Position numbers and translations under genes: made by a program. Under the pieces are notes generated by a model. That model saw only the letters and a program-made list of their open reading frames with translations, had not been told where the DNA came from and did not search any database. Below are positions 9,027 to 18,315 of a stretch of 64,000 bases of DNA, piece by piece. Origin of the DNA: an uncultured Eubacteriales bacterium (GTDB taxonomy: Bacteria; Bacillota; Clostridia; Lachnospirales; Lachnospiraceae). The stretch's first letter is position 1. Each line of letters starts with the position of its first letter. The stretch covers positions 57,755-121,754 of the forward strand of contig UQNS01000005.1 of NCBI GenBank assembly GCA_900542465.1, written 5' to 3'.

Positions 9027-9099
9027 AGCTACTGACCGGGATCGAACCGGTGACCTGCTGATTACGAATCAGCTGCTCTACCAACTGAGCCACAGTAGC
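9027..9099 (-). tRNA. tRNA-Thr (anticodon CGU)
   Basis: Complete cloverleaf of 73 nt on the minus strand: acceptor GCTACTG paired with CAGTAGC, D arm with GGCTCAGTTGGTAGAGC, anticodon stem CTGA/TCAG with loop TTCGTAA giving anticodon CGU (reads ACG), and T arm GGTTCGATCCC. CCA is not encoded; discriminator base is U. It is a single gene, ending at the terminator at 8983-9020. Confidence 0.95.
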
Positions 9100-9143
9100 A
9101 CGTAATAGAAAAACTGAGAACAATATATTATAAGGGTGTAAAA

Positions 9144-9809
9144 ATGTCAATGAGAAATATCAGTTTAAATCTTTCCGGTACAGATAGTTTTCTTTTTGAT
9201 CTGGACGGAACTCTATGGGATTCAACGGAAGAGATCACAAAAGCATGGAATCTTCTGCTCGAGACTAAAGATAGCATAAAAAGACCTCCTATAACAAGAG
9301 AGGAGCTTTTTGCATGTATGGGGCTGCCTATGTATGACATTGCGGCGAGATTATTTCCTGATGAAGCAGAGAAAGTCAGAAATGACCTTATGGATGAAAT
9401 GGGGATCTTTGAAAACGGATACCTGGCTGAAAGAGGAGCTCAGCTGTATGAAGGAATTCCTGAATTGATCGAAAAGCTTAACGATAAGATGCCGCTTTTT
9501 ATAGTGAGCAATTGTCAGTCGGGATATATAGAGGCATTTTTGAAAGCTCATAAATTCGAAAAATATTTTGCAGATATTGAATGCTGGGGAAACACGAAAA
9601 AAACAAAGGGTGAAAATATTGCGGATATCGTTAAGAGGAATAAACTTAAGAGTCCAGTATATTTAGGTGATACACAAGGAGATGCTTATGCATGCAGCCA
9701 TGCAGGCGTTCCGTTCGTTTTTGCATCGTATGGCTTTGGAAAAGTGGATGATCACGGTCTTGTTGTTAAAAAGCCGCTGGAGGTAATGGATATCCTGGGA
9801 ATAAAGTAA
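9144..9809 (+). CDS. HAD family hydrolase (phosphoglycolate phosphatase-like)
   Basis: Protein of 221 aa. Haloacid dehalogenase motifs are all present: motif I FDLDGTLWDS with the nucleophile Asp (about residues 18-27), motif II IVSNCQSG, the motif III Lys region, and motif IV YLGDTQGDAYAC. The cap between motifs I and II is helical, as in phosphoglycolate phosphatase/beta-phosphoglucomutase relatives. Substrate unknown. It ends 74 bases before the pyrE start and probably leads that operon. Confidence 0.85.
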   Translation: MSMRNISLNLSGTDSFLFDLDGTLWDSTEEITKAWNLLLETKDSIKRPPITREELFACMGLPMYDIAARLFPDEAEKVRNDLMDEMGIFENGYLAERGAQLYEGIPELIEKLNDKMPLFIVSNCQSGYIEAFLKAHKFEKYFADIECWGNTKKTKGENIADIVKRNKLKSPVYLGDTQGDAYACSHAGVPFVFASYGFGKVDDHGLVVKKPLEVMDILGIK

Positions 9810-9883
9810 TGTTTTTTTTAGCGGATATTTTTGCTAAAATAGATAACAGTTTTAAATTGAAAAATTATATAGGTGGAGAAAAA

Positions 9884-10567
9884 ATGGAACAGTATAAGCA
9901 AAATTTTATTGAATTTATGGTTGAGAGTGATGTCCTTAGATTTGGAGACTTCACGCTGAAAAGCGGAAGAAAGTCACCATTTTTTATGAATGCAGGATTA
10001 TATGTAACCGGAAGTCAGCTGACAAAGCTTGGAGAATTCTATGCTGAAGCGATCCACAACAGTTTCGGAGATGATTTCGATGTTGTCTTCGGCCCGGCCT
10101 ATAAGGGTATCCCGCTTGCTGTGACTACGGCTATGGCCTATTCAAGACTATATGGAAAAGAAATAAGATATTGTTCCAACAGAAAAGAAGTAAAAGATCA
10201 TGGTGATACCGGAATTATGCTCGGGAGTCCTTTAAAAGACGGTGACAGAGTTATGATCGTTGAGGATGTTACCACATCAGGAAAATCTATCCGTGAGACA
10301 TTTCCTATTATCACGGCGCAGGCGGATATTTCAGTAGCAGGCATGATGGTCTCGCTCAACAGGCTGGAAAGAGGACTTGAAGATGAGACGATGACAGCGC
10401 TTGATCAGCTCCAGAAGGAATATAATTTCCCGGCAGACTCTATAGTAACAATGAATGATGTAATGGAGCATCTTTACAATAAAGAGGTCAATGGAAAGGT
10501 GAACATTGATGATGAAATAAAGGCTCGACTGGATGCATATTATGCTGAATATGGAGTAGTAAAGTGA
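9884..10567 (+). CDS. pyrE: Orotate phosphoribosyltransferase
   Basis: Protein of 227 aa that joins orotate and PRPP to give OMP in pyrimidine synthesis. Shown by the PRPP-binding loop VMIVEDVTTSGKSIRET, the GPAYKGIPLA segment, and FTLKSGRKSPFFMNAGLY near the N-terminus. I start at ATG 9884 because AGGTGGAG lies 5 bases upstream; the frame is open back to an ATG at 9809 that overlaps the HAD stop but has no ribosome site and would add unconserved residues. No other pyrimidine gene is near. Confidence 0.94.
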   Translation: MEQYKQNFIEFMVESDVLRFGDFTLKSGRKSPFFMNAGLYVTGSQLTKLGEFYAEAIHNSFGDDFDVVFGPAYKGIPLAVTTAMAYSRLYGKEIRYCSNRKEVKDHGDTGIMLGSPLKDGDRVMIVEDVTTSGKSIRETFPIITAQADISVAGMMVSLNRLERGLEDETMTALDQLQKEYNFPADSIVTMNDVMEHLYNKEVNGKVNIDDEIKARLDAYYAEYGVVK

Positions 10568-10579
10568 TTTGGAGGCATT

Positions 10580-11074
10580 ATGAAGGATAGAAAGATCAGA
10601 CCGGGACATATCATTGCGGCGGTTATTTTTATTGCATATATGTGCGGTCTGTCCTATTTTCTGTTTTTCTCTCCTATGATGGGACGCCATCATGACAGCC
10701 TCAGCTACCTGAACAATGTCAGTAATTACAGGGACTATAACCTGAAACCATTCAGACTGATACGGATATATATAGAATATGCGGATACTTTAGGGTTTAA
10801 ATATATATTTCTTAACCTGTATGGAAACGTATTGTGTTTTATGCCTTTTGGCTTCCTAATTGCTTTTATTCTGAACGGGAAGCATAAATTTATAAACACG
10901 ATATTCATAGCAGCGATAGTTTCTACGATAATCGAACTGCTTCAGTATATATTTGCGGTCGGAACAGGTGATATTGATGATGTGATCCTGAATACCTGCG
11001 GAGCAGTGCTGGGGTATGCAGTATATGTAATTATTAATAAGATTTTCAGAAGAGGCAGGAAGAAAGTAAATTAA
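10580..11074 (+). CDS. VanZ-like membrane protein
   Basis: Protein of 164 aa with four likely membrane spans. VanZ-family signatures: NLKPFRLI after the first loop, GNVLCFMPFGFLIAF, and ELLQYIFAVGTGDIDDVILN with the conserved acidic residues near the end. VanZ relatives are linked to low-level glycopeptide tolerance, but most chromosomal members have no known role. It ends where the next ATG begins (TAATG overlap at 11074), so the two are coupled. Confidence 0.85.
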   Translation: MKDRKIRPGHIIAAVIFIAYMCGLSYFLFFSPMMGRHHDSLSYLNNVSNYRDYNLKPFRLIRIYIEYADTLGFKYIFLNLYGNVLCFMPFGFLIAFILNGKHKFINTIFIAAIVSTIIELLQYIFAVGTGDIDDVILNTCGAVLGYAVYVIINKIFRRGRKKVN

Positions 11075-11412
11075 TGAAAGCGGATAAGACGAAGGTTAGA
11101 AAACTATTTCACAAAAATCTTTTTTTTGATGACAAGTTTGCAAGACTGGGTCTCGTCTCGATAGGACTGGGCCTGGTCAGTATTGTTCTGGTCATTATAG
11201 GCGTGGTGCTTTCTTACAGGGCCGGAGGAGAAGGAAGCTATAAGATAGGCAGTCTTGCGCTGACAAGTCTTATTTTATCTGCATTTGGTATATATGCAGG
11301 ATTTAAAGGCTTCAAGGAAGAGGATAAGATATATCTGCCTTGTAAGATAGGGATAATCATGTGCGGAAGCATGGTCACATTCATGCTGGCTATATTTGCG
11401 ATAGGAATTTAA
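11074..11412 (+). CDS. Small membrane protein (possibly DUF6142)
   Basis: 112 aa with three hydrophobic segments (about residues 23-46, 55-75, 88-110) after a basic N-terminus. I do not recognise a catalytic motif. Proteins of this size and layout in Lachnospiraceae have been grouped as DUF6142; that match is from memory and uncertain. Coupled by one-base overlap to the VanZ-like gene and followed by the M29 peptidase gene. Confidence 0.55.
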   Translation: MKADKTKVRKLFHKNLFFDDKFARLGLVSIGLGLVSIVLVIIGVVLSYRAGGEGSYKIGSLALTSLILSAFGIYAGFKGFKEEDKIYLPCKIGIIMCGSMVTFMLAIFAIGI

Positions 11413-11422
11413 TGGGGGAATG

Positions 11423-13384
11423 ATGAGTAATAAGATTGAAGATTGGATCAGCGACATATTCCAGTTGATCAGCGATACAAATGCAGCTCATGATGCAGCT
11501 ATCGTATTCGGCGCTGATGCAGCCAGGCTTAATGAAAAGATATACGGAGGTATAACAGGTGACAGATATCGGTTTTCCTTTATGAATCCTGGTTACGCGG
11601 ATTATACGATGGGAAATGGAATGGGAAAGCTGTTTTCATTCCTCTCAGCTGAGAGCTATAGCATAATAGGCTATAAATTCGATAAGAAGATCAAACTCTG
11701 GGAGAACTATGTACGACTTGCGGAAGATATTAAATTTCTTTATGAGTACGGCAAGCTTACCTATGAATCTTTTTACAACAGAATCTACCAGTACCTCTAT
11801 GATTCCTGCGATGATGTTTATGAGGAAAGAATAAAGGATATGCTTAAGCCTCATGAATCTACCGCAATGAAGATAATCATGAAAGCAAACCTGGCAAATG
11901 CATATTATCTTTATGGCTTTGGTGAATGTATCACTGAAAATGAACTTAAGACTGCAAGATATTTAAATACATTATCGGAAGATGATATAAAGAAAATGGC
12001 CAGAGTATTCACAGATGGCTATAAGAGAGGATTTGAAATAACAGGAAGACCATTTGAAAAAAAGAAAAGTGTGGGTCTTATATATAAGCTTGGATTTGAA
12101 AGACTTGTTCGTGAAGAGATCCTCCAGTTCAGAGAAATGGGACTTGAAACAACGCTCTTCAGGGCTCCTGTGAATGCGCTTCTTAGAAAAGGAACATCAA
12201 GGAATGGATACTTCGGCGCTGTTCCTAATGAGCAGGCTTACTACGACCATAGAAACGATCTGTCATTTTTTGCGGATGAGTCTCTTATGGCTAAACGCCT
12301 TGAATCGCTGGAAAATGCGTATAAAAAATATTCTATAGAGGCAGATGTGTATGGCGGACCGGCTGTCATGGAAACATTTGGAGAACTTCCGTTTGATTAT
12401 AAAGAAACTGAAACGGGTATGGAACCAAGTGAAAAACAGAAAACTCTCTCTATAGAATTTGCAAGAAATGCCTCAGCAATTGAGAATAAATACATTAAGG
12501 GAGAAGAAAGATCCTTTACGATCATAGCATACCCGACTCCGGAGATCGGAGACAGATTTAAAGAAATATTCGCCGAGACTGTGAAGCTGAATACACTGGA
12601 TAATGATGAGTATTTAAATATACAGCAGTATCTGATAGATACTCTTAACACGGCTGAATACGTTCACATAAGGGGCGCAAATGGAAATGATACAGATCTT
12701 AAAGTTTGCCTGATGAAAGCTGAGGATCCTGAAAAACAGGAGATATTCGAAAACTGTGTGGCAGATGTAAATATTCCTGTAGGAGAGGTGTTCACTTCAC
12801 CAAGACTGGAAGGAACATGCGGAAGACTCTATGTAAAAAAGGTCTTTCTTGCAGGTTATGAATATAAGGACCTGAATATAGTTATTAAGGATGGCTTCGT
12901 CGAGGATTATTCCTGCTCTAACTACGAAGACCTTTCAAAGGGAAAGTCATATTTCAGAAAGAATGTGCTGCATGATCATGAAAGTCTTCCGATGGGAGAA
13001 TTTGCTATAGGGACTAATACAACTGCGTATGCTATGTCGAGGAAGTACGACATAGGAAATCTTATGCCTATTTTGATCGCAGAGAAGTGCGGTCCGCATT
13101 TTGCGTTAGGTGACACATGCTATTCTTATGGCGAGGATGTTGTTGTGTACAACCCGAATGGAAAAGAGATAATTGCAAAGGATAATTCAGTTTCAGCCAA
13201 GAGAAAAACTGATCCCGCGCATGCTTATTTCAACTGCCATACAGATATAACGATCCCGTATGAGGAAATAGGTCATATAAAGGCTGTAGGTTATGATGGA
13301 AATGAGACGATAATCATTGAAAACGGCAGATTCGTGTTGCCGGGAACAGAAAGTCTCAATGAAGCTTTAGAAGGCTTTACTTAA
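11423..13384 (+). CDS. M29 family aminopeptidase
   Basis: About 653 aa cytosolic metallo-aminopeptidase. The C-terminal half carries the M29 (thermophilic metalloprotease) core: the region NIPVGEVFTSPRLEGT with the metal-binding Glu, the following GRLYV strand, EFAIGTNTTAYAMSRKYDIG and EKCGPHFALGDTCYSYGED with ligand Glu, His and Asp. The N-terminal ~330 residues are longer than in classical AmpS and are shared with larger clostridial members. ATGs at 11420 and 11423 are adjacent; the GGGGGAA site fits the second slightly better. In an operon with the two membrane-protein genes before it. Confidence 0.85.
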   Translation: MSNKIEDWISDIFQLISDTNAAHDAAIVFGADAARLNEKIYGGITGDRYRFSFMNPGYADYTMGNGMGKLFSFLSAESYSIIGYKFDKKIKLWENYVRLAEDIKFLYEYGKLTYESFYNRIYQYLYDSCDDVYEERIKDMLKPHESTAMKIIMKANLANAYYLYGFGECITENELKTARYLNTLSEDDIKKMARVFTDGYKRGFEITGRPFEKKKSVGLIYKLGFERLVREEILQFREMGLETTLFRAPVNALLRKGTSRNGYFGAVPNEQAYYDHRNDLSFFADESLMAKRLESLENAYKKYSIEADVYGGPAVMETFGELPFDYKETETGMEPSEKQKTLSIEFARNASAIENKYIKGEERSFTIIAYPTPEIGDRFKEIFAETVKLNTLDNDEYLNIQQYLIDTLNTAEYVHIRGANGNDTDLKVCLMKAEDPEKQEIFENCVADVNIPVGEVFTSPRLEGTCGRLYVKKVFLAGYEYKDLNIVIKDGFVEDYSCSNYEDLSKGKSYFRKNVLHDHESLPMGEFAIGTNTTAYAMSRKYDIGNLMPILIAEKCGPHFALGDTCYSYGEDVVVYNPNGKEIIAKDNSVSAKRKTDPAHAYFNCHTDITIPYEEIGHIKAVGYDGNETIIIENGRFVLPGTESLNEALEGFT

Positions 13385-13442
13385 ATTGATAAAAGGATAC
13401 AAGTCGGATATAATAGATAAAATTTTTAGGAGGTCTTTTAAA

Positions 13443-13949
13443 ATGGCACAAGTTGGTATTGTAATGGGAAGTGATTCAGATATGCCTGTAATGTCCAAGG
13501 CAGCTGAAGTTCTTGAAAAGTTTGGTATATCATATGACATCAGGATCATTTCAGCTCACAGAGAACCGGATGTGTTTTTTGACTATGCAAGATCGGCAGA
13601 GGAAAACGGGTTTAAGGTTATTATTGCAGGAGCAGGGATGGCTGCGCACCTGCCGGGCATGTGTGCAGCGATCTTTCCAATGCCTGTTATAGGTATCCCG
13701 ATGCATACCGCATCACTTGGGGGTCAGGATTCTCTCTATTCAATAGTTCAGATGCCGTCAGGAATTCCGGTGGCTACAGTTGCTATCAATGGTGGGAAAA
13801 ATGCAGGTATACTTGCTGCTAAGATGCTTGCAATGTCAGATCCGGAATTGCTTAAAAAGCTAAAGGACTTCACTGAGGAAATGAAAAAGGAAGTAGAGGC
13901 AAAAGATGCCAGACTTCAGGAAACGGGCTATAAAAACTATAAAAAATAA
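13443..13949 (+). CDS. purE: N5-carboxyaminoimidazole ribonucleotide mutase
   Basis: 168 aa, class I PurE, converting N5-CAIR to CAIR in purine synthesis. Motifs: MGSDSDMPVM, ISAHREPD with the catalytic His, and AGMAAHLPGM. Start at ATG 13443, ten bases after AGGAGG; the frame also opens at a TTG at 13386 but has no ribosome site there. First gene of a purE-purM-purN-purD run. A class I PurE needs a PurK partner, which is not in this window. Confidence 0.95.
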   Translation: MAQVGIVMGSDSDMPVMSKAAEVLEKFGISYDIRIISAHREPDVFFDYARSAEENGFKVIIAGAGMAAHLPGMCAAIFPMPVIGIPMHTASLGGQDSLYSIVQMPSGIPVATVAINGGKNAGILAAKMLAMSDPELLKKLKDFTEEMKKEVEAKDARLQETGYKNYKK

Positions 13950-13992
13950 TTAAGTGAAGATTTATTGACAATGGATTCATCTGGAGGACTAT

Positions 13993-15018
13993 ATGGATTA
14001 CAAAAATGCCGGTGTTGACATCGAAGCAGGTTATAAAGCGGTTGAACTTATGAAAGAGCATGTTGCAAGAACGATGAGACCGGAAGTATTAAACGGCCTT
14101 GGCGGTTTTGCGGGCGCATTTAGTCTTAGCAAGATAAAGGACATGGATGACCCGGTACTGGTTTCCGGTACTGACGGCGTAGGAACAAAACTTAAGCTTG
14201 CCTTTGAAATGGATAAGCATGACACAGTCGGTATAGACTGCGTTGCTATGTGTGTAAACGATATTGCATGTGCTGGAGGAGAGCCGTTATTTTTCCTTGA
14301 CTACATCGCATGTGGAAAAAATTTTCCTGAGAAGATCGAGCAGATCGTCAAGGGCGTTGCTGAAGGCTGCCTTCAGGCAGAGTGTTCACTGGTCGGCGGA
14401 GAGACAGCGGAGATGCCGGGATTTTATCCTGAAGATGAATATGACCTTGCCGGATTTGCGGTAGGCGTGGTAGACAGGAAAAACATGATAACAGGAGAGA
14501 ATATCATGCCTGGAGATGTACTGATAGGTATATCCTCAAGTGGTGTTCATTCTAACGGTTTTTCCCTTGTAAGAAAAGTTTTAGAGCCTTCTAAGGAAAA
14601 TCTCGAAAAAGAATATGAGGAGCTTGGCATGACGCTGGGACAGGCGCTTGCGGCACCTACCAAAATATACGTTAAAGCGCTAAACAGTGTTAAAGATGCC
14701 GGAGTTGTTATCCGGGGATGCAGTCATATCACTGGAGGCGGATTTTATGAAAATGTACCAAGAATGCTCAACGATAATGTAAAAGCAATCGTTAAAAAGG
14801 ATTCATATCCGATCCCTCCTATCTTTAATATGCTCAAAAGAGAAGGCGATATTGCTGAAGAGATGATGTACAACACATTTAACATGGGACTGGGAATGAT
14901 CCTTGCCGTAAGACCCGAGGATGCGCAGAAAACGATAGCGGCAATTGAAACAGCAGGTGAAAAAGCTTTCTGCGTAGGTGAGATCGCTGCAGGTGAAAAG
15001 GGTGTAGAATTAGTTTAA
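13993..15018 (+). CDS. purM: Phosphoribosylformylglycinamidine cyclo-ligase
   Basis: 341 aa AIR synthetase, ATP-dependent ring closure of FGAM. The ATP-binding signature VSGTDGVGTKLKLAFE (about residues 57-72), NDIACAGGEPLFFLDYIA, the GGETAEMPGFY loop and the late GGGFYENVPRM are all intact. CTGGAGG ribosome site upstream. Twelve bases before purN. Confidence 0.96.
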   Translation: MDYKNAGVDIEAGYKAVELMKEHVARTMRPEVLNGLGGFAGAFSLSKIKDMDDPVLVSGTDGVGTKLKLAFEMDKHDTVGIDCVAMCVNDIACAGGEPLFFLDYIACGKNFPEKIEQIVKGVAEGCLQAECSLVGGETAEMPGFYPEDEYDLAGFAVGVVDRKNMITGENIMPGDVLIGISSSGVHSNGFSLVRKVLEPSKENLEKEYEELGMTLGQALAAPTKIYVKALNSVKDAGVVIRGCSHITGGGFYENVPRMLNDNVKAIVKKDSYPIPPIFNMLKREGDIAEEMMYNTFNMGLGMILAVRPEDAQKTIAAIETAGEKAFCVGEIAAGEKGVELV

Positions 15019-15029
15019 GGAGCGCATCA

Positions 15030-15635
15030 ATGCTTAGAGTAGTAGTACTTGTATCAGGAGGCGGGACTAATCTTGAAGCGATTTTAAACAATATCGAATC
15101 CGGAAATATCCCTGATACGGAAATAATCGGAGTCATAAGCAACAATAAGAATGCTTATGCACTTGAAAGAGCAAGAAATCATAATGTTCCGGGGATAGGT
15201 ATATCTCCGAAAGATCACGAAACAAGGGATGATTTTCATAGAGCCCTTCTGGCTGAACTTGAGGAACTGAAGCCGGACCTGATAGTTCTTGCAGGATGTC
15301 TCATCAAGATACCGGAAGAAATGATCCAGGCCTATAAAAACAGGATAATCAATATCCATCCTTCGCTTATACCTTCATTTTCAGGACCCGGATTCTACGG
15401 ACTCCATGTACATGAAGCAGCGCTTGAAAGAGGCGTCAAGATAACCGGAGCAACAGTCCATTTTGTATCGGAGATCGTTGACGGAGGAGAGATCATCGCC
15501 CAGAAAGCAGTGGAAGTAAGAGAAGGTGATACTCCTGAGATCTTGCAGAAACGTGTTATGGAAGAGGCTGAGTGGATCATTCTTCCCGATGTTATTTCTA
15601 AAATTGCCAGAGGTGAGATTTCGATTGGCAGGTAA
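15030..15635 (+). CDS. purN: Phosphoribosylglycinamide formyltransferase
   Basis: 201 aa, transfers a formyl group from 10-formyl-THF to GAR. Motifs: VLVSGGGTNLEAIL at the N-terminus, NIHPSLIPSF with the catalytic Asn-His pair (about residues 108-117), and GATVHFVSEIVDGGEIIAQ with the catalytic Asp. Length normal. Between purM and purD. Confidence 0.95.
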   Translation: MLRVVVLVSGGGTNLEAILNNIESGNIPDTEIIGVISNNKNAYALERARNHNVPGIGISPKDHETRDDFHRALLAELEELKPDLIVLAGCLIKIPEEMIQAYKNRIINIHPSLIPSFSGPGFYGLHVHEAALERGVKITGATVHFVSEIVDGGEIIAQKAVEVREGDTPEILQKRVMEEAEWIILPDVISKIARGEISIGR

Positions 15636-15668
15636 TTAACTAAAAACTATAAATTGAAAGGGAGACCA

Positions 15669-16943
15669 ATGAATATTTTAGTTGTGGGGAGTGGCGGAAG
15701 AGAGCACGCTATTTGTTATAAAATATCTCAAAGCAAAAAGGCTGATAAGATCTATTGCGCACCTGGAAATGCAGGGATAGCAAGCATTGCGGAATGTGTT
15801 GATATAGGTGCGATGGAATTTGACAAGCTTACTGCATTTGCTAAAGAAAAAGAGATCGAATTAACAGTTGTCGGAATGGATGATCCGCTTGTGGGAGGTA
15901 TAGTCGATGCCTTTAAAGCAGAGGGACTCAGAGTATTCGGACCTGACAAGAAGGCGGCTATCCTTGAAGGATCCAAGGCTTTTTCCAAAGATCTCATGAA
16001 AAAATATAATATTCCTACAGCGGCGTATGAAGTATTTACAAGACCGGAAGATGCGATCGCATACCTTGAAACAAGCAAATATCCTATCGTGCTGAAGGCG
16101 GATGGACTTGCGCTTGGCAAGGGAGTACTCATATGTCAGGAGAAGGCGGAAGCGCTTGAGGGCGTTAAATCTATCATGGAAGACAAACAGTTCGGAGATG
16201 CGGGCAATAAGATCGTCGTTGAAGAGTTTATGACCGGCCGCGAGGTTTCCGTACTTTCATTCGTTGACGGAAATACGATAAAGATCATGGCGTCCGCACA
16301 GGATCATAAGAGAGCCGGAGACGGCGATACGGGGCTTAATACAGGAGGAATGGGAACGTTCTCACCAAGTCCTTTTTATACCGATGAAGTGGACAGATTC
16401 TGCAGAGAGCATGTATATCAGGCGACTGTAGATGCTATGAAGGCTGAAGGACGTGAATTTAAAGGAGTTATTTTCTTTGGCCTTATGCTTACATCGGATG
16501 GTCCAAGAGTACTTGAGTATAATGCCAGATTTGGAGATCCGGAAGCTCAGGTGGTCCTGACAAGGATGGAAAATGATATCGTCGATATATTTGAAGCCTG
16601 TATCGATGGAGAACTCGATAAGATAGAACTTGAATTTTCCGAAAAGGCGGCTGTATGCGTGATGCTTGCATCAGAAGGATATCCTGTGTCATATAAAAAA
16701 GGATTTGAGATAAAAGGGCTGGAGAGATTTGAGAATGAGGAAGGGTATTTCTGCTTCCACTCAGGTACGAAATTCAATGAAGATGGCAAGATCGTTACCA
16801 ATGGCGGACGCGTGCTTGGAGTGACCGCATTGGGAACTGATCTTAAGGATGCCAGGGCGAATGCATATAAAGCTACCGGTTGGGTAGAGTTCGACAATAA
16901 GTATATGCGCAGCGACATCGGCAGGGCCATTGATGAGGCCTGA
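15669..16943 (+). CDS. purD: Phosphoribosylamine--glycine ligase
   Basis: 424 aa, ATP-grasp enzyme forming GAR from PRA and glycine. MNILVVGSGGREHAI opens the protein; KADGLALGKGVLIC is the ATP-grasp lysine region and VLEYNARFGDPEAQVVL the metal-binding segment. Start placed at ATG 15669 behind AAGGGAG (15658-15664); the in-frame TTG at 15654 precedes that site and is rejected. Last of the purine run. Confidence 0.95.
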   Translation: MNILVVGSGGREHAICYKISQSKKADKIYCAPGNAGIASIAECVDIGAMEFDKLTAFAKEKEIELTVVGMDDPLVGGIVDAFKAEGLRVFGPDKKAAILEGSKAFSKDLMKKYNIPTAAYEVFTRPEDAIAYLETSKYPIVLKADGLALGKGVLICQEKAEALEGVKSIMEDKQFGDAGNKIVVEEFMTGREVSVLSFVDGNTIKIMASAQDHKRAGDGDTGLNTGGMGTFSPSPFYTDEVDRFCREHVYQATVDAMKAEGREFKGVIFFGLMLTSDGPRVLEYNARFGDPEAQVVLTRMENDIVDIFEACIDGELDKIELEFSEKAAVCVMLASEGYPVSYKKGFEIKGLERFENEEGYFCFHSGTKFNEDGKIVTNGGRVLGVTALGTDLKDARANAYKATGWVEFDNKYMRSDIGRAIDEA

Positions 16944-16987
16944 ATATTCAGTATAAAAGTTGATTATTATATTAAAAGAGGAATTAT

Positions 16988-18244
16988 ATGAAGATTACAC
17001 CGGTTAAAGGAACAAATGATTACCTGCCAAGAGAAGCTGCTCTTCGTGATTTCTTACAGCAGACGATCCTGGATGTCTACGTTGAAAACGGATTTGAGCA
17101 TATCATTACACCGGCTATTGAGGATGCGGAGAATCTCAGCAAAAGTGATGGCGGTGAGAATTTAAATCTTATTTTTAATATTTTAAAAAGAGGTGACAAG
17201 CTGGATAAAGTTATTGAGGCCGGTGTAACTCATGGAACAGAAAAAGATCTTTATGACCTTGGACTAAGATACGACCTGACACTTCCTTTATCCCGCTATT
17301 ATGCCAACAACAAGAATAATTTACTTCTTCCGATGAAGTGTATTCAGATAGACAGGGTATACAGGGCCGAAAGACCTCAAAAAGGAAGACTTAGGGAGTT
17401 TATCCAGTGTGATATAGATATTATAGGCAGTGGATCGTCCGATTCAGAGACGGAGCTTATTCTTACTACGGCTAAGGCGCTTAAGGCAATTGGTCTTGAG
17501 AATTTCAAAATTAAGATCAATGACAGGAGACTCCTTCATGCAGTTCTGACAGATGTTGGTTTTAAGGCTGAGGATATGGACAGTGTATGTATCAGCTTTG
17601 ACAAGATGGATAAGGTCGGAGTCGAAGGGGTCTGTGAAGAACTTCTTGATAAAAACTTTGATGAGGTTACTGTGGCCGGATTCAAGGACCTTCTGTCAGG
17701 CGGCGAGATCACACTTGATTATCTGAGATCAAGACTTTCAGATCCGGCTCCTGTAGATGATCTTGAAGACATTATGAAGACGGTCGATGAGATCTCTGAA
17801 GGACAGATCGATGTATTTTTTGATATATCACTGGTAAGAGGTCAGGGATATTACACCGGAACTGTATTTGAGATAGTAAGCTCTGATTTTTCAGGTTCTG
17901 TTGGAGGGGGCGGACGATATGATAAACTTATCGGGAAGTTTATCGGAGATGATGTTCCTGCAGTAGGTTTTTCCATAGGATTCGAGAGAATATTTTCTAT
18001 ACTTACAGAAGGTGGTATCGAAATACCTGATGAAAAAGACAGGATCGCAGTTATCTATGATGAAGCGGACTTTATCAAAGCTACCAAGGAAGCAGATCAA
18101 CTCAGAAAAAGCGGAAAGATCGTCAGCCTTTACAGGAGACCCAAGAAATTGGGAAGATTCATTGACAGGCTGGAAGAAAGTGGATTTCACGGGTTCTGGC
18201 TCGTAAGTGAGAAGGAAGAGCCTGAGCTTTTTGAAAATAAATAA
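16988..18244 (+). CDS. hisS: Histidine--tRNA ligase
   Basis: 418 aa class II synthetase. Motif 1 region starts with TPVKGTNDYLPREA; motif 2 is YRAERPQKGRLREFIQCDID; the histidine-specific LVRGQGYYTGTVFEI and motif 3 SVGGGGRYDKLIG...GFSIGFER follow. A short anticodon-binding domain (about 335-415) ends with KLGRFIDRLEESG. A HisZ-type paralogue is unlikely because the histidine-binding motif and anticodon domain are both present. No T-box leader in the 44-base gap after purD. Sequence is somewhat atypical (motif 2 lacks the usual YRPE form). Confidence 0.88.
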   Translation: MKITPVKGTNDYLPREAALRDFLQQTILDVYVENGFEHIITPAIEDAENLSKSDGGENLNLIFNILKRGDKLDKVIEAGVTHGTEKDLYDLGLRYDLTLPLSRYYANNKNNLLLPMKCIQIDRVYRAERPQKGRLREFIQCDIDIIGSGSSDSETELILTTAKALKAIGLENFKIKINDRRLLHAVLTDVGFKAEDMDSVCISFDKMDKVGVEGVCEELLDKNFDEVTVAGFKDLLSGGEITLDYLRSRLSDPAPVDDLEDIMKTVDEISEGQIDVFFDISLVRGQGYYTGTVFEIVSSDFSGSVGGGGRYDKLIGKFIGDDVPAVGFSIGFERIFSILTEGGIEIPDEKDRIAVIYDEADFIKATKEADQLRKSGKIVSLYRRPKKLGRFIDRLEESGFHGFWLVSEKEEPELFENK

Positions 18245-18275
18245 AATACCGGTGGGAGATCCTCCCGGCTTTTGC

Positions 18276-18302
18276 AAGGCTGTCTGACCAGCCTTAGCTT
18301 TT
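18276..18302 (+). terminator. Possible terminator hairpin after hisS
   Basis: AAGGCTG / CAGCCTT stem with a six-base loop, followed by AGCTTTT. The T-run is short and it lies within 15 bases of the next ATG, so it may be only a weak or attenuating site. A second small stem, GGGAG/CTCCC, lies at 18254-18266. Confidence 0.35.
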
Positions 18303-18315
18303 AAAGAGAAAAAGA

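Noticed and set aside
9809..9883. N-terminal extension of PyrE from an ATG overlapping the HAD stop
   Set aside because: No ribosome site and residues not typical of PyrE; ATG 9884 has AGGTGGAG upstream.
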